64,000 nt of DNA from Brevinematales bacterium (GTDB lineage Bacteria; Spirochaetota; Brevinematia; Brevinematales; GWF1-51-8), in NCBI GenBank assembly GCA_020059465.1, contig JAGVBZ010000025.1, forward strand, positions 66,913 through 130,912. Reading direction: 5' to 3'. A program made the position numbers and the translations under genes. Below the pieces are notes generated by a model that saw nothing but the letters and a program-made list of their open reading frames with translations, was not told the origin of the DNA and ran no database searches. This document shows, piece after piece, positions 17,344 to 26,282 of this stretch. Numbering within the stretch: the stretch's first letter is position 1; the number at the start of each line of letters is the position of its first letter.

Positions 17344-18302
17344 AGCACCGCCTCGATTTTTTTCCGTATTTCCCCGATCAGATCGGATACGTCGATCCGT
17401 TCGGACACAGCGTTATAGTTGGGGATGATCCTGTGCTTGAGCACTGGGATCAGCACGGAATCTATATCTTCTTTATCGACCATTTTCTTAGAATCCATAG
17501 CGGCGCGCGCCTGCGCGGCGCGTACGAGCATCTGGGTAGCGCGCGGCCCGGCGCCCCATTCGATATAATTCTTTACGAAACCGAGCTTACTTTCCGACGG
17601 GCGCGTCCCGCGAACCAGTTCCACCACGTACTCTTTCACCTTATCCGATACCGGGATTTTACGGGTTTCCTCGGTCAGCTTCTTCAACTCCTTCGCGTCG
17701 ATCACCGCCTTTAAATCCCCCAGCTTCCCGGCGTCCGCGCCGATAATCTGCATTTCCTCATTGCGGTCGGGATAGCCGATATAGACAAACAGGTGAAAAC
17801 GGTCGAGCTGGGCTTCCGGCAGGGGATAAGTCCCCTCGTATTCGATCGGGTTCTGGGTAGCCATCACATAGAACGGGTCGGGGAGTTCGTAGGTCTCGCC
17901 GAGCACAGTCACCTGCCGTTCCTGCATCGCCTGTAAAAGCGCGGACTGGGTCTTCGGGGGCGTACGGTTGATCTCATCGGCGAGCACGATATTCGAGAAA
18001 ACGGGGCCTTTTATAAAACGGAACGATTTGCCTTCCTTGACTCCCGCCGTCAGCACTTCGGTGCCGGTGATATCCGACGGAACCATATCGGGGGTGAATT
18101 GGATTCGGTTGAACGTCAGGTCGAGGGTGCGGGCGAGGCTATTGATAATCAGTGTCTTGGCAAGGCCGGGTACTCCCTCGATAATCGAATGCCCCCCGCA
18201 AAGTACGGAAATAAAAAGGAGTTCGATTACCCCATCCTGTCCGATAATGATTTTTTTTATCTCGTCGCGTACGCCTCGGAAGGTCGTTTCAATGGACTTC
18301 AA
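17340..18302 (-). CDS. moxR: MoxR-family AAA+ ATPase
   Basis: 320-residue AAA+ chaperone-like ATPase. Walker A is GVPGLAKT near residue 40, Walker B is IVLADEINR near 106, followed by PPKTQSALLQAMQERQVTV and the sensor segment MATQNPIEYEGTYPLPEAQLDRF, all diagnostic of MoxR/RavA proteins. They usually help assemble or activate metal- or von-Willebrand-domain partners; none is encoded beside it. It overlaps the upstream DUF1844 gene by 14 bases and the downstream FlgH-like gene by four, so the three are one translational unit. The substrate is unknown. Confidence 0.88.
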   Translation of the reverse strand: MKSIETTFRGVRDEIKKIIIGQDGVIELLFISVLCGGHSIIEGVPGLAKTLIINSLARTLDLTFNRIQFTPDMVPSDITGTEVLTAGVKEGKSFRFIKGPVFSNIVLADEINRTPPKTQSALLQAMQERQVTVLGETYELPDPFYVMATQNPIEYEGTYPLPEAQLDRFHLFVYIGYPDRNEEMQIIGADAGKLGDLKAVIDAKELKKLTEETRKIPVSDKVKEYVVELVRGTRPSESKLGFVKNYIEWGAGPRATQMLVRAAQARAAMDSKKMVDKEDIDSVLIPVLKHRIIPNYNAVSERIDVSDLIGEIRKKIEAVL

Positions 18303-18609
18303 ACTCGTCCCCCTCGGTTATTTCACTGCCGGGTTTGTCTTTATTCTCCGACGCCGCGCGGCTCAGTTCCTCGACATATCCGCTCCGCAGCGTCTCCATC
18401 ACCATATCCAGCGTATGCAGTTCCTCGTCGGATAAATTGCCCTTCGTTTTATCCTGAAGGAGTTCCAGTAAATCGATGATACTCCGGGCTTCTTCCAGTT
18501 CCATCGGGACATCCGTACCGAGCGGATTCTGCATCCGCCCGAGCGCGATCAATCCGGACTGATAAAGCATCATGATATACGAGATAAAACTCATTCCCAA
18601 ACGACTCAT
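18289..18609 (-). CDS. Small DUF1844 family protein
   Basis: 106-residue acidic, mostly helical protein. MSFISYIMMLYQSGLIALG at the start, NPLGTDVPMELEEARSIIDLLELL in the middle and NLSDEELHTLDMVMETLRSGYVEEL match the DUF1844 pattern, whose function is not known. The first helix is hydrophobic enough to bind a membrane. It overlaps moxR by 14 bases, which suggests coupled translation. Confidence 0.8.
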   Translation of the reverse strand: MSRLGMSFISYIMMLYQSGLIALGRMQNPLGTDVPMELEEARSIIDLLELLQDKTKGNLSDEELHTLDMVMETLRSGYVEELSRAASENKDKPGSEITEGDEFEVH

Positions 18610-18824
18610 CTTTCCCGCCTGAATACGTCACATATATTTTACTCTATTTTTCCCGAAAATCAAGGTCAACGGGAAAAAGCCGGCTGTCCGAGGCTTTATC
18701 GACAAAAACCCAATTGAGGCAAGCTACTGTCACTGCGGCCCGCAAGGCGGCATCGATGCTGGTAATCTTCAGATTCCCTCGCAATAACAGGATATACTTT
18801 GTCAACAAGCCCCCGCCGGGGTTA

Positions 18825-20825
18825 TTACTTCTTCGGCGATTTCGGCGGACGTTTTACCGCAGGCTCTTTCTTCGCGGGACGTTTCGCCGCGGGTTCCCGT
18901 TTCTGCGCCGGCTTCTGAACTATTATTCCCAACGCTTTTTCGATCTTGTCCTTGATAGGGAAACGATCTTTGTCGGACGGGCCGAGTATTTCGTTTATTT
19001 CCTTCGATCCGAGGACTTCCTTCTCCAGCAGAACCTTCGAAAGCTGGTCGAGTTTGGCTTCGTACTTCTTGATCATCGCCTTCGCTTTCTCGTAGGTATT
19101 CATAATAATATCGCGGATCTCGTTGTCAATGATCTCGTGGATTTTTTCACTGAAATTCTTTCGGGTGACCAGGTCTTTCCCGAGGAAAACAGGTCCTTCC
19201 TTCTCTCCATAAGTGACCGGGCCGAGTTTCTCGCTCATCCCCCATTCGCAGACCATGGAATGCGCGATGGCCGTAGCGCGGTCGATATCGTTCGACGCCC
19301 CGCCGGATATCCATGAATGCCCGAACTTGATCTCCTCCGCCGCGCGCCCGCCGAGAAGAACCATTAAGTCCTCCATCAGGCGTTCCTTGAATAAGTGCGT
19401 GCGCTCGTCGATAGGAAGGCTGAACGTCACCCCGGCGGCGAACCCGCGCGGAATAACCGTTATCTTATGGATCGGGTCGGTCAGCGCGAGGAAGTGTCCC
19501 AGCACAGCGTGCCCGCTCTCGTGGAATGCCGTAATCAGTTTATCTTCTTCGAGTATAATCTTGCTCTTGCGCTCCGGGCCGAGAAGGACTTTATCCTTCG
19601 CGTACTCCAGGTCGTGGTTGGAAACTTTCTTCCGGTTCTCGCGCGCCGCTTTGAGCGCCGCCTCGTTCACAAGGTTTTCTATATCCGCGCCGGTCAGACC
19701 GGGAGTCCCGCGCGCTATCGCGTCGAGATTGATATCGGCTTCGGTCGGCACCTTTCGGGTATGCACCTTCAGGATCAACTCACGCGCCCGCACATCGGGC
19801 TTATCGACAACTATTTTTCTATCGAAACGGCCCGGCCGCATTAAGGCCTGATCGAGGATATCTGGACGGTTTGTCGCTGCGAGGATAATCAGTCCCTCTG
19901 ACGAATCGAACCCGTCCATCTCGACCAGTATCTGGTTCAGGGTCTGCTCGCGTTCGTCATGCGAACCGCCAAGCCCAGCCCCGCGCGAACGCCCGACCGC
20001 GTCCAATTCGTCGATAAATATGATACACGGCGCATTCTTCCGCCCGTCGGCAAACAAATCCCGTACGCGCGACGCGCCCACACCTACAAACATTTCGACA
20101 AACTCGGAGCCGCTGACGCTGAAGAACGGCACGTTGGCCTCTCCCGCGACCGCTTTCGCGAGCAGGGTTTTACCCGTACCGGGCGAACCCACGAGAAGCG
20201 CGCCCTTGGGAATCTTCGCGCCGAGCGCCGTGAATTTCTGCGGGCTTTTCAGGAATTCCACCACTTCTTCCAGATCCTGCTTGGCTTCCTCGCATCCCGC
20301 GACATCGGCAAATGTTACCTTCCCGCTCATATCGCGGTGCAGACGCGCCCTGCTTTTCCCGAACGACATCGCCCGCCCGGAGTCGCCTCCCTGCGAGCCT
20401 CGCATCAGGAAAAACCACAGGACGAACATTCCGACCGATATAATCACAATCCACCAGATAAAGTCTCCGCTTCCGTCGCGCACAGGCTCGCCGATGATAG
20501 CGATATTGTGCTCCTTCAGCATAGGCAGAAGTGTCGGGTCTTCCAGGGGAATGACCGATTTGAATTCCTTCGCACCGGCGGCGTCGGCTTTCTTCCATTC
20601 GCCGTTAATCAACTGTCCCTGTATGACAACGCGCGCGACCGAATCGTTCGTTACATTCTGGATAAACTCGTTATAGGTCAGCACAGGCTTGGGCTTTAGG
20701 TAAAGATAGATCAGCGTGAAAACGCCCAGAACGATGATTAAAAATATCGCGAAGTACATTCCCTGATTCCGGTTGTTCGGAGGAAATCGCCCGCGGTTTT
20801 TATTGAAATTTCTGTTATCACTCAT
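18825..20825 (-). CDS. ftsH: ATP-dependent zinc metalloprotease FtsH
   Basis: 666-residue membrane-anchored AAA+ protease that degrades misfolded and regulatory membrane proteins. Two N-terminal membrane helices (about 24-44 and 122-144) enclose a small periplasmic domain. The ATPase has Walker A GSPGTGKT near 213, Walker [11 protein letters not shown] near 272 and the arginine fingers in RPGRFDR. The protease zinc site HESGH is near 433. The C-terminal tail is a lysine/proline/alanine-rich repeat ([19 protein letters not shown]), longer than in many homologues. hpt is 13 bases upstream, as in Bacillus where hprT precedes ftsH. Confidence 0.96.
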   Translation of the reverse strand: MSDNRNFNKNRGRFPPNNRNQGMYFAIFLIIVLGVFTLIYLYLKPKPVLTYNEFIQNVTNDSVARVVIQGQLINGEWKKADAAGAKEFKSVIPLEDPTLLPMLKEHNIAIIGEPVRDGSGDFIWWIVIISVGMFVLWFFLMRGSQGGDSGRAMSFGKSRARLHRDMSGKVTFADVAGCEEAKQDLEEVVEFLKSPQKFTALGAKIPKGALLVGSPGTGKTLLAKAVAGEANVPFFSVSGSEFVEMFVGVGASRVRDLFADGRKNAPCIIFIDELDAVGRSRGAGLGGSHDEREQTLNQILVEMDGFDSSEGLIILAATNRPDILDQALMRPGRFDRKIVVDKPDVRARELILKVHTRKVPTEADINLDAIARGTPGLTGADIENLVNEAALKAARENRKKVSNHDLEYAKDKVLLGPERKSKIILEEDKLITAFHESGHAVLGHFLALTDPIHKITVIPRGFAAGVTFSLPIDERTHLFKERLMEDLMVLLGGRAAEEIKFGHSWISGGASNDIDRATAIAHSMVCEWGMSEKLGPVTYGEKEGPVFLGKDLVTRKNFSEKIHEIIDNEIRDIIMNTYEKAKAMIKKYEAKLDQLSKVLLEKEVLGSKEINEILGPSDKDRFPIKDKIEKALGIIVQKPAQKREPAAKRPAKKEPAVKRPPKSPKK

Positions 20826-20838
20826 TCAAGTCTCCTAT

Positions 20839-21360
20839 TTATTGCTCTTCCACCCAGGCGATATAGGGCAGATTGCGAAGTTTTTCATAATAATCCAATC
20901 CGTATCCGACAACAAATTCGTTCTCAATGGTAAATCCTACATAATCGGCATCCAGTTCGACTTTCCGGTTGGCGGGCTTGTCCAGAAGCACGCAGATTTT
21001 CACGTCCGCGGGATTATGGATATCGCGGATATACCGCATGATATGTTCGAGGGTCAGGCCGGTATCGAGGATATCCTCGACCAGCACCACTTTCTTCCCG
21101 CTGATATCCATCGATAAGTCGCGGGTGATTTTCACAGTTCCGGTATGTTCGGTGCCCGCGTAGCTTTCGGTGGATAGGAAATCGGTCGTAATATTCATGC
21201 TTTTTATCTGCCGGATGAGATCCGAGAAAAAGATAACCGAACCCTTTAAGTTCGCAATTATCACAGCCTCGGAATCCCCGAGATATTCGTCGATACGCGC
21301 GGCAAGTTCCGCCACTTTTTCCTGAATCTGTTCCGCAGTAAGATAAGTCTTTAGTTTCAC
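20839..21360 (-). CDS. hpt: Hypoxanthine phosphoribosyltransferase
   Basis: 173-residue purine salvage enzyme that joins hypoxanthine or guanine to PRPP. The PRPP-binding loop VVLVEDILDTGLTL is near residue 93, the STESYAGTEHTGTV segment with the flexible loop precedes it, and the base-binding region VELDADYVGFTIENEFVVGYGLDY is typical. It lies one base from the end of tilS and 13 bases before ftsH in one minus-strand transcription unit. Confidence 0.94.
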   Translation of the reverse strand: MKLKTYLTAEQIQEKVAELAARIDEYLGDSEAVIIANLKGSVIFFSDLIRQIKSMNITTDFLSTESYAGTEHTGTVKITRDLSMDISGKKVVLVEDILDTGLTLEHIMRYIRDIHNPADVKICVLLDKPANRKVELDADYVGFTIENEFVVGYGLDYYEKLRNLPYIAWVEEQ

Positions 21361-21361
21361 T

Positions 21362-22759
21362 TCAGTCTCCGTTCCGCGCGGTTACCGTCATGCACGGTTT
21401 TCCCGCCGCCGTATAGAATTTTGAAGATACCCGAAAACCATAACCGGGAATATAAACCGCGATCACTTCGCCCGCTTCATTCCCGATAACACCCACTTCG
21501 TCCCGCATCCATCGAGGAACTTTCATATCGACCAGCAGGTCCTGTACTTTTTTATGCCGCCCGCCGGAAATCCCTATCCGGTCGCCGTCGTTCCGGCCCC
21601 GGATAATCACCGATTCCATACCGGAGGGATCAAATTCGCACCGGTCACCGGCGCTTTCGCCGGAATTCCCGCAATCGGAACGCGAAAAGTCGAACAAGAC
21701 GTCTCCGCTCCGGATAGAAAAATTATCTATAAGTGTAGCATGAATCGTCTCTTTCGCACAATTTTTATCGGCTTTTTCGAAGACATATTCGCGATATGAC
21801 GAGAATACCTTGAATTTTTTCGCCCGGAATATCAGGGTAGCGCCTTCTGTCTTACCGGAAAATTTAATCAGATTATCAATAAAAGACAAGTTCGCGTGAA
21901 AAGAAGTATCGAACCGGCGGGTAATCATTCCGCGGATAAACCGCCGCGCCAGAGGAAGTTTCCGTGTATCGGCGAAAATCTCCTTATCCAAATGCGCGCG
22001 CCCGTCCCGGAACTCCAGATACCGCCCCAATCCGCGAATTGCCCGTTCCCAATACTCTTCCTCGCTGTTGATGATCAGGGTTAAATCTTTCAGCCGCCCC
22101 CTGAATCCCGGAAACCTTTCCGCGATATGCGGTATGATTTTCTCACGGATATAATTCCTGGGGTATGACGTATCGGTATTCGTCGAGTCGGTGATAAACA
22201 GGATAGAAGCCTGAGCGAGGTATTCTGAGATTTCCGACTTGGGGATAAAAAGGACTGGCCGGATGATATCGCGGTTGACGGGACGGATAGCGCGGAGGCC
22301 AGACGGCCCCGTGCCGGTAAAGAGGCGGAAAAGCATGGTCTCGGCAAGGTCGTCGAGATGGTGCGCGGTCACGATTTTCGCGGCGCCCGTCTCAGACTTG
22401 ATATCCCTCAGTTCGCGGTAACGCAGGTCGCGGGCGGCGTGCTCGAGAGAAAGCCCGTGCTCATGTGCGTATCCCGGCGCATCGACCGTGCGGGTATAAA
22501 ACTCCATCCCCAGTTTTTCCGCGGTCTCCCGGCAGAACTCCCTGTCGCGGTCGGCCTCGTTCCCGCGTATTCCGTGATGGATATGCGCCGCCGCAAGGGT
22601 GATATTCAATTCGGCCCGGCAGTCCGATAAAAGATGCGCGAGGAATACGGAATCGGCCCCGCCCGATAACCCGAGCAGGACCTTATCGCCATTTTGAATC
22701 ATTTTGTATTTATGAATAGTGCCCAGGAAGATCGAACGAATCTGCCGGCCATGCCTCAT
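21362..22759 (-). CDS. tilS: tRNA(Ile)-lysidine synthase
   Basis: 465-residue enzyme that converts the wobble cytidine of tRNA-Ile (CAU) to lysidine with ATP, so that AUA is read as isoleucine. The PP-loop SGGADS is near residue 33, followed by AAHIHHGIRGNEADRD and the TAHHLDDLAETMLFRL segment, both characteristic. A C-terminal TilS domain (RNDGDRIGISGGRHKKVQDLLVDMKVPRWMRD) is intact. The start codon overlaps the stop codon of pth by four bases. Confidence 0.94.
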   Translation of the reverse strand: MRHGRQIRSIFLGTIHKYKMIQNGDKVLLGLSGGADSVFLAHLLSDCRAELNITLAAAHIHHGIRGNEADRDREFCRETAEKLGMEFYTRTVDAPGYAHEHGLSLEHAARDLRYRELRDIKSETGAAKIVTAHHLDDLAETMLFRLFTGTGPSGLRAIRPVNRDIIRPVLFIPKSEISEYLAQASILFITDSTNTDTSYPRNYIREKIIPHIAERFPGFRGRLKDLTLIINSEEEYWERAIRGLGRYLEFRDGRAHLDKEIFADTRKLPLARRFIRGMITRRFDTSFHANLSFIDNLIKFSGKTEGATLIFRAKKFKVFSSYREYVFEKADKNCAKETIHATLIDNFSIRSGDVLFDFSRSDCGNSGESAGDRCEFDPSGMESVIIRGRNDGDRIGISGGRHKKVQDLLVDMKVPRWMRDEVGVIGNEAGEVIAVYIPGYGFRVSSKFYTAAGKPCMTVTARNGD

Positions 22760-23319
22760 TGATTGAATTCATTCATCGCGCGATCGACGTCGCCGTCGAT
22801 GATGTATTGAACCGCATCGCAGACCTTATCGATCACCGGATCAAGGGATGCGAGTTCATCCGTGGAGAACTTACTGAGGACAAAATTTTCCAAACGGGTT
22901 TGTTCCGGCGGGCCGCCCACACCGATGCGAATACGCGGAAAATTATCAGACTTGAGGAATTGGATCAGCGACTTGATGCCGTTATGCCCGCCGCTCGATC
23001 CGTATTTCCGAATCCGCACGGAACCGAACGGAAGATTGACATCGTCGCATACCACGATAATATTTTCCGGCATGATACGCAGGAAACTTGCCATATACAG
23101 CACGGCTTCCCCGCTCAGGTTGACAAACGTCTGAGGTTTGAGAAGCATGACACGTTCTTTGCCCAGCCGAAAACGTCCGATGAGAGATTTCTTCTTCTTA
23201 GTGTCCACCACAATACCGTGACGAACCGCTAATCTATCAAGAACCTGAAATCCGAGATTATGCCGGGATCTCTCGTACTCTTCCCCGGGATTTCCCAGAC
23301 CTACTACCAGTTTCAACAA
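22756..23319 (-). CDS. pth: Peptidyl-tRNA hydrolase
   Basis: 187-residue enzyme that frees tRNA from peptidyl-tRNA dropped by ribosomes. VGLGNPGEEYERSRHNLGFQ at the N-terminus carries the asparagine and catalytic histidine; LLKPQTFVNLSGEAV, VCDDVNLPFGSVRIRKYGSSGGHNGIKS and RIRIGVGGP complete the family signature. It lies between rplY (34 bases upstream) and tilS (four-base overlap). Confidence 0.96.
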   Translation of the reverse strand: MLKLVVGLGNPGEEYERSRHNLGFQVLDRLAVRHGIVVDTKKKKSLIGRFRLGKERVMLLKPQTFVNLSGEAVLYMASFLRIMPENIIVVCDDVNLPFGSVRIRKYGSSGGHNGIKSLIQFLKSDNFPRIRIGVGGPPEQTRLENFVLSKFSTDELASLDPVIDKVCDAVQYIIDGDVDRAMNEFNQ

Positions 23320-23353
23320 TAACCTCCCGCCAATGGGGTTTTAATCATCCAGA

Positions 23354-23905
23354 TTACGCTTTGATTTCGATGAGGACGTTACCCTCATTCGTCAGGACTT
23401 TGAAGTTGAACTTGCCCAGTATTTCACGGACAATCATGTACTGCTTCTGCTTCATGTCGCTGATATCAATCTCAATCGAATTCGGAAGATCCTTCGGGGT
23501 TGTGCGAATCTTGAGCTTCTTGGTGAAGATCAGCATCGAACCGCCCTCTTTTACGCCGATGGGTGTGCCGGTATAATTCACCGGAACTTCAGTGATAAAC
23601 GATTTCCCTTCCGCAACCGCAAGCAGATCGATATGCTGAAACCTGCGGGTGATCGGATGGAACTTATAGTCCTTGACAATCACTTTCAGTTTTTTACCGC
23701 CCAACTCGAGGGAAATAATATGATGCTTTCCTACTTTACTGAACAGCTTCTCGAAATCCGAGTAGCTGACGGTAATCGGAACGGGGTTTTCTACTCCCGA
23801 ACCATAAACAATAGCGGGAAGCATTTTATCGTCACGAAGTCTCAAGGCTTCTTCTTTTCCGATTTTCTTTCTCTCTTCCGCTTTTAAAATAAATTCTTCG
23901 GCCAT
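23354..23905 (-). CDS. rplY: 50S ribosomal protein L25/general stress protein Ctc
   Basis: 183-residue two-domain L25 (Ctc form) that binds 5S rRNA. The N-terminal domain starts FILKAEERKKIGKEEALRLR and includes LPAIVYGSG; the C-terminal beta domain follows from about residue 95 with FITEVPVNYTGTPIGVKEGG. AGGAGG precedes the start. It sits 34 bases after prs, the same order (prs then ctc then pth) as in Bacillus. Confidence 0.94.
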   Translation of the reverse strand: MAEEFILKAEERKKIGKEEALRLRDDKMLPAIVYGSGVENPVPITVSYSDFEKLFSKVGKHHIISLELGGKKLKVIVKDYKFHPITRRFQHIDLLAVAEGKSFITEVPVNYTGTPIGVKEGGSMLIFTKKLKIRTTPKDLPNSIEIDISDMKQKQYMIVREILGKFNFKVLTNEGNVLIEIKA

Positions 23906-23939
23906 GTAAATAGTCCTCCTGGTCGCTCAATAAAGATTA

Positions 23940-24911
23940 TTATTGTACTTTTGTTTCGTTTACAAACAATGAATTCACCGATTCATTCAGATGAATCCGT
24001 TCGATCGCCTCGCCGAAAAGCCCGGCTACCGAAATAGTCTCCATCTTCGGGCCGATGGTTTTCAGCTTAGCTTCCTCCACCGGGATCGTATCGGTGAAGT
24101 ATATTCTGTCGATCAGTGATTCCCCCAGCCGCTGCGGGGCCGGCCCGGATAATACGGCGTGAGCGGAAAACACATGTATCGACTTTGCGCCCTTCTTCTT
24201 CAATAATTCAGCCGACTGGCAGATCGTTCCCGCCGTATCGACCATATCGTCTATCATCACTACGTTCAACCCGTCGACCTCGCCGATCAGGTTCAGCACT
24301 TCCGCCTCGTTCTTTTTCTCGCGGCGTTTATCGAGGATGGCGAGATTCGTCCCCAGCAGCTTCGAAAAAAAGCGGGAACGTTCGACGCCCCCGATATCGG
24401 GAGAAACCACCACAAAATCCTTCATATCGCCGAGGGACAGGGCTTTTTTCAAAAACGCCGGTGTGGCATACAAATGATCTACCGGAATATCGAAAAATCC
24501 CTGTATCTGGGCGGCATGCAGGTCCATCGAAAGAAGACGGTCCGCGCCCGCGACAGTCACCAGATTCGCCACCAGCTTGGAAGTGATCGGCACACGCGGT
24601 TCGGCTTTACGGTCCTGACGAGCATAACCGAAATACGGTATGACCGCAGTAATCCGTTCCGCCGATGCCCTTCGGAGAGCGTCGATAATAATGAGGAGTT
24701 CCATCAGGTTCTTGTACCCCGGATTGCAGGTAGGCTGAACGATAAAAACATCCTTACCGCGCACATTCTCACGGATTTTCACGAATATTTCATTATCCGC
24801 AAAATCGGTGATAAAAGTGTCGACTATCGGAACGCCGATATAATCGGCGATTCTCTGAGCGAATACCGGATTTGCCCTTCCGGTTAACAGTTTCAGATTT
24901 GAAACCGGCAT
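23940..24911 (-). CDS. prs: Ribose-phosphate pyrophosphokinase
   Basis: 323-residue PRPP synthase that transfers pyrophosphate from ATP to ribose-5-phosphate, feeding purine, pyrimidine, histidine and tryptophan synthesis. Motifs include the early DNEIFVKI, the IPYFGYARQDRK segment near 97, the histidine in SMDLHAAQIQGFFD near 135, and the PRPP loop VMIDDMVDTAGTI near 225. GGAAAG precedes the ATG. It follows the tRNA-Gln gene by about 50 bases on the same strand. Confidence 0.96.
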   Translation of the reverse strand: MPVSNLKLLTGRANPVFAQRIADYIGVPIVDTFITDFADNEIFVKIRENVRGKDVFIVQPTCNPGYKNLMELLIIIDALRRASAERITAVIPYFGYARQDRKAEPRVPITSKLVANLVTVAGADRLLSMDLHAAQIQGFFDIPVDHLYATPAFLKKALSLGDMKDFVVVSPDIGGVERSRFFSKLLGTNLAILDKRREKKNEAEVLNLIGEVDGLNVVMIDDMVDTAGTICQSAELLKKKGAKSIHVFSAHAVLSGPAPQRLGESLIDRIYFTDTIPVEEAKLKTIGPKMETISVAGLFGEAIERIHLNESVNSLFVNETKVQ

Positions 24912-24935
24912 CTTCTTTCCTTTTTAACACTTCTT

Positions 24936-24951
24936 AGCCGGAACACCGGCT
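24936..24951 (-). other. Short hairpin between tRNA-Gln and prs
   Basis: AGCCGG and CCGGCT form a six-pair stem with a four-base loop, just after the 3' end of the tRNA in the direction of transcription and before prs. There is no T-run, so it is more likely a processing or stabilising structure than a strong terminator. Confidence 0.35.
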
Positions 24952-24964
24952 TTATAGATTTACA

Positions 24965-25037
24965 CTGGGGAGGAAGGGCTCGAACCTTCAACGCCTGGCT
25001 CCAAAAGCCAGTGTGCTGCCAATTGCACCACTCCCCA
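24965..25037 (-). tRNA. tRNA-Gln (anticodon TTG)
   Basis: A complete 73-base cloverleaf on the minus strand. The acceptor stem TGGGGAG pairs with CTCCCCA, the anticodon stem CTGGC/GCCAG encloses loop TTTTGGA with anticodon TTG, and the T arm is GAAGG-TTCGAGC-CCTTC. The discriminator base is G. CCA is not encoded. It sits between spoVG and prs. Confidence 0.95.
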
Positions 25038-25107
25038 TCTTCACTGTATAATTGGTAGCTCAGAAATCCAGCCCATACTCCCCTTTCAAAAAGCCATTGT
25101 GCCTGTC

Positions 25108-25136
25108 ATCACTTCTTTAAATAACTACAGAAGTGA
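25108..25136 (-). terminator. Weak hairpin after spoVG
   Basis: TCACTTCT and AGAAGTGA form an eight-pair stem with a 13-base loop, starting three bases beyond the spoVG stop codon. No T-tract follows on the minus strand, so termination would be inefficient at best. Confidence 0.3.
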
Positions 25137-25139
25137 CTG

Positions 25140-25391
25140 CTACTCGGATTGATATGCTTCCAGAATAGCGCTCTGAAGTTTCTCCCTGAATGAAGTATTG
25201 ATCGGATGCGTCACATCCTTCATCTCACCGCTGCGGGTTTTTCTCGAGGGCATAGCTATGAACAGCCCGCCCTTTCCCTCGATTACCTTGATGTTGTGTA
25301 CCACAAAGCTGTCGTCAAACGTCACGGATGCGTAAGCCTTCAACTTGCTGTCGCCTTCCAACTTCTTGATCCTGATGTCCGTAATCTCCAT
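25140..25391 (-). CDS. spoVG: SpoVG family regulatory protein
   Basis: 83-residue site-specific nucleic-acid-binding regulator. [20 protein letters not shown], the [23 protein letters not shown] core and the final helix are near textbook SpoVG; spirochaetes and Firmicutes both carry it. The ATG at 25391 has GGAGGATG before it; the longer open frame to 25427 adds only 12 unlikely residues. It lies 42 bases after ispE in one transcription unit, as in Bacillus. Confidence 0.94.
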   Translation of the reverse strand: MEITDIRIKKLEGDSKLKAYASVTFDDSFVVHNIKVIEGKGGLFIAMPSRKTRSGEMKDVTHPINTSFREKLQSAILEAYQSE

Positions 25392-25433
25392 GAGTTCATC
25401 CTCCTGGTGATGAATTTGTAAGAACACACCTTT

Positions 25434-26282
25434 TTACCGCTGGATGCGATAAACCGGATCGCATCGGAAAAACCGATAGTTAAATTTGTTTTTTATTATC
25501 TCAAAAACTTCATCCCGGATTCTTTCGCTTTTATAAACAAAAAAAAGAGAAGAACCGCTTCCGCTCATCATTGAAATATCCGCCCGCAGTTCCAAGCCCA
25601 GTTTTTCTTTTAAAGCGGAAAGTTTCTCCTCTTTGTCGAAAATTTTTCCTTGAAATTTATTATACATAATTTTTCGTAAAAAATCAATATCAATCGCTTT
25701 TTTTTTCGTTATTTCATCATCCGTCAGCCCCTCGCCGTACTCGTCAATCAGAGAATATGCCCACGCTGTCGAGATATGTATATCGGGATACACTACTGTA
25801 AAATAAAGCCCGTCGAGACGGCCCGCGAGAGGTTCGATCAATTCACCCTTCCCGCGCACACGGCACAGCCCGCCGGAGAAAAAAAACGGCACATCGCTGC
25901 CGATCCGTTCGCCGATAGGTAAAGTTTCCTCTAACGGTACCCCATGCATCTCCGCAAGCGCTGTCAGCACCGCGGCGGCGTTGGAACTCCCCCCGCCTAA
26001 ACCAGCCCCCAACGGGATATGCTTATCCACAATAATCCGGTACTTTTCACTGATGCCGTATTCTTCGCGGAACATCCTGAGCGCCTTATGGATAGTGGTA
26101 TCCTCGCCGGAGACTTCTATGCCCCGGAATTCCACGCTATCCGTATCCGATTGCTCGATATTTATCTCGTCCGCGAGTGAAATCTCCTGAAATATGCTGT
26201 CGATCGTATGGTATCCGTCGGACGGATCCCGTCCGGTAATATCCAGAAACAGGTTCAGTTTGGCGCGGGAAAGAATCTTCAT
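25434..26282 (-). CDS. ispE: 4-diphosphocytidyl-2-C-methyl-D-erythritol kinase
   Basis: 282-residue GHMP kinase of the MEP isoprenoid pathway. The ATP-binding PLGAGLGGGSSNAAAVL motif is near residue 90, the opening ILSRAKLNLFLDITGRDPSDGYH is typical, and a C-terminal SMMSGSGSSLFFVY carries the third GHMP motif. It overlaps the ilvE stop codon by four bases. The C-terminal part is more AT-rich than the N-terminal part. Confidence 0.94.
   Translation of the reverse strand: MKILSRAKLNLFLDITGRDPSDGYHTIDSIFQEISLADEINIEQSDTDSVEFRGIEVSGEDTTIHKALRMFREEYGISEKYRIIVDKHIPLGAGLGGGSSNAAAVLTALAEMHGVPLEETLPIGERIGSDVPFFFSGGLCRVRGKGELIEPLAGRLDGLYFTVVYPDIHISTAWAYSLIDEYGEGLTDDEITKKKAIDIDFLRKIMYNKFQGKIFDKEEKLSALKEKLGLELRADISMMSGSGSSLFFVYKSERIRDEVFEIIKNKFNYRFFRCDPVYRIQR

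Noticed and set aside
18610-18824. A possible small RNA or gene between ftsH and the DUF1844 gene
   Set aside because: I found only a short GC-rich palindrome near 18806-18816 and no open frame or recognised RNA fold.
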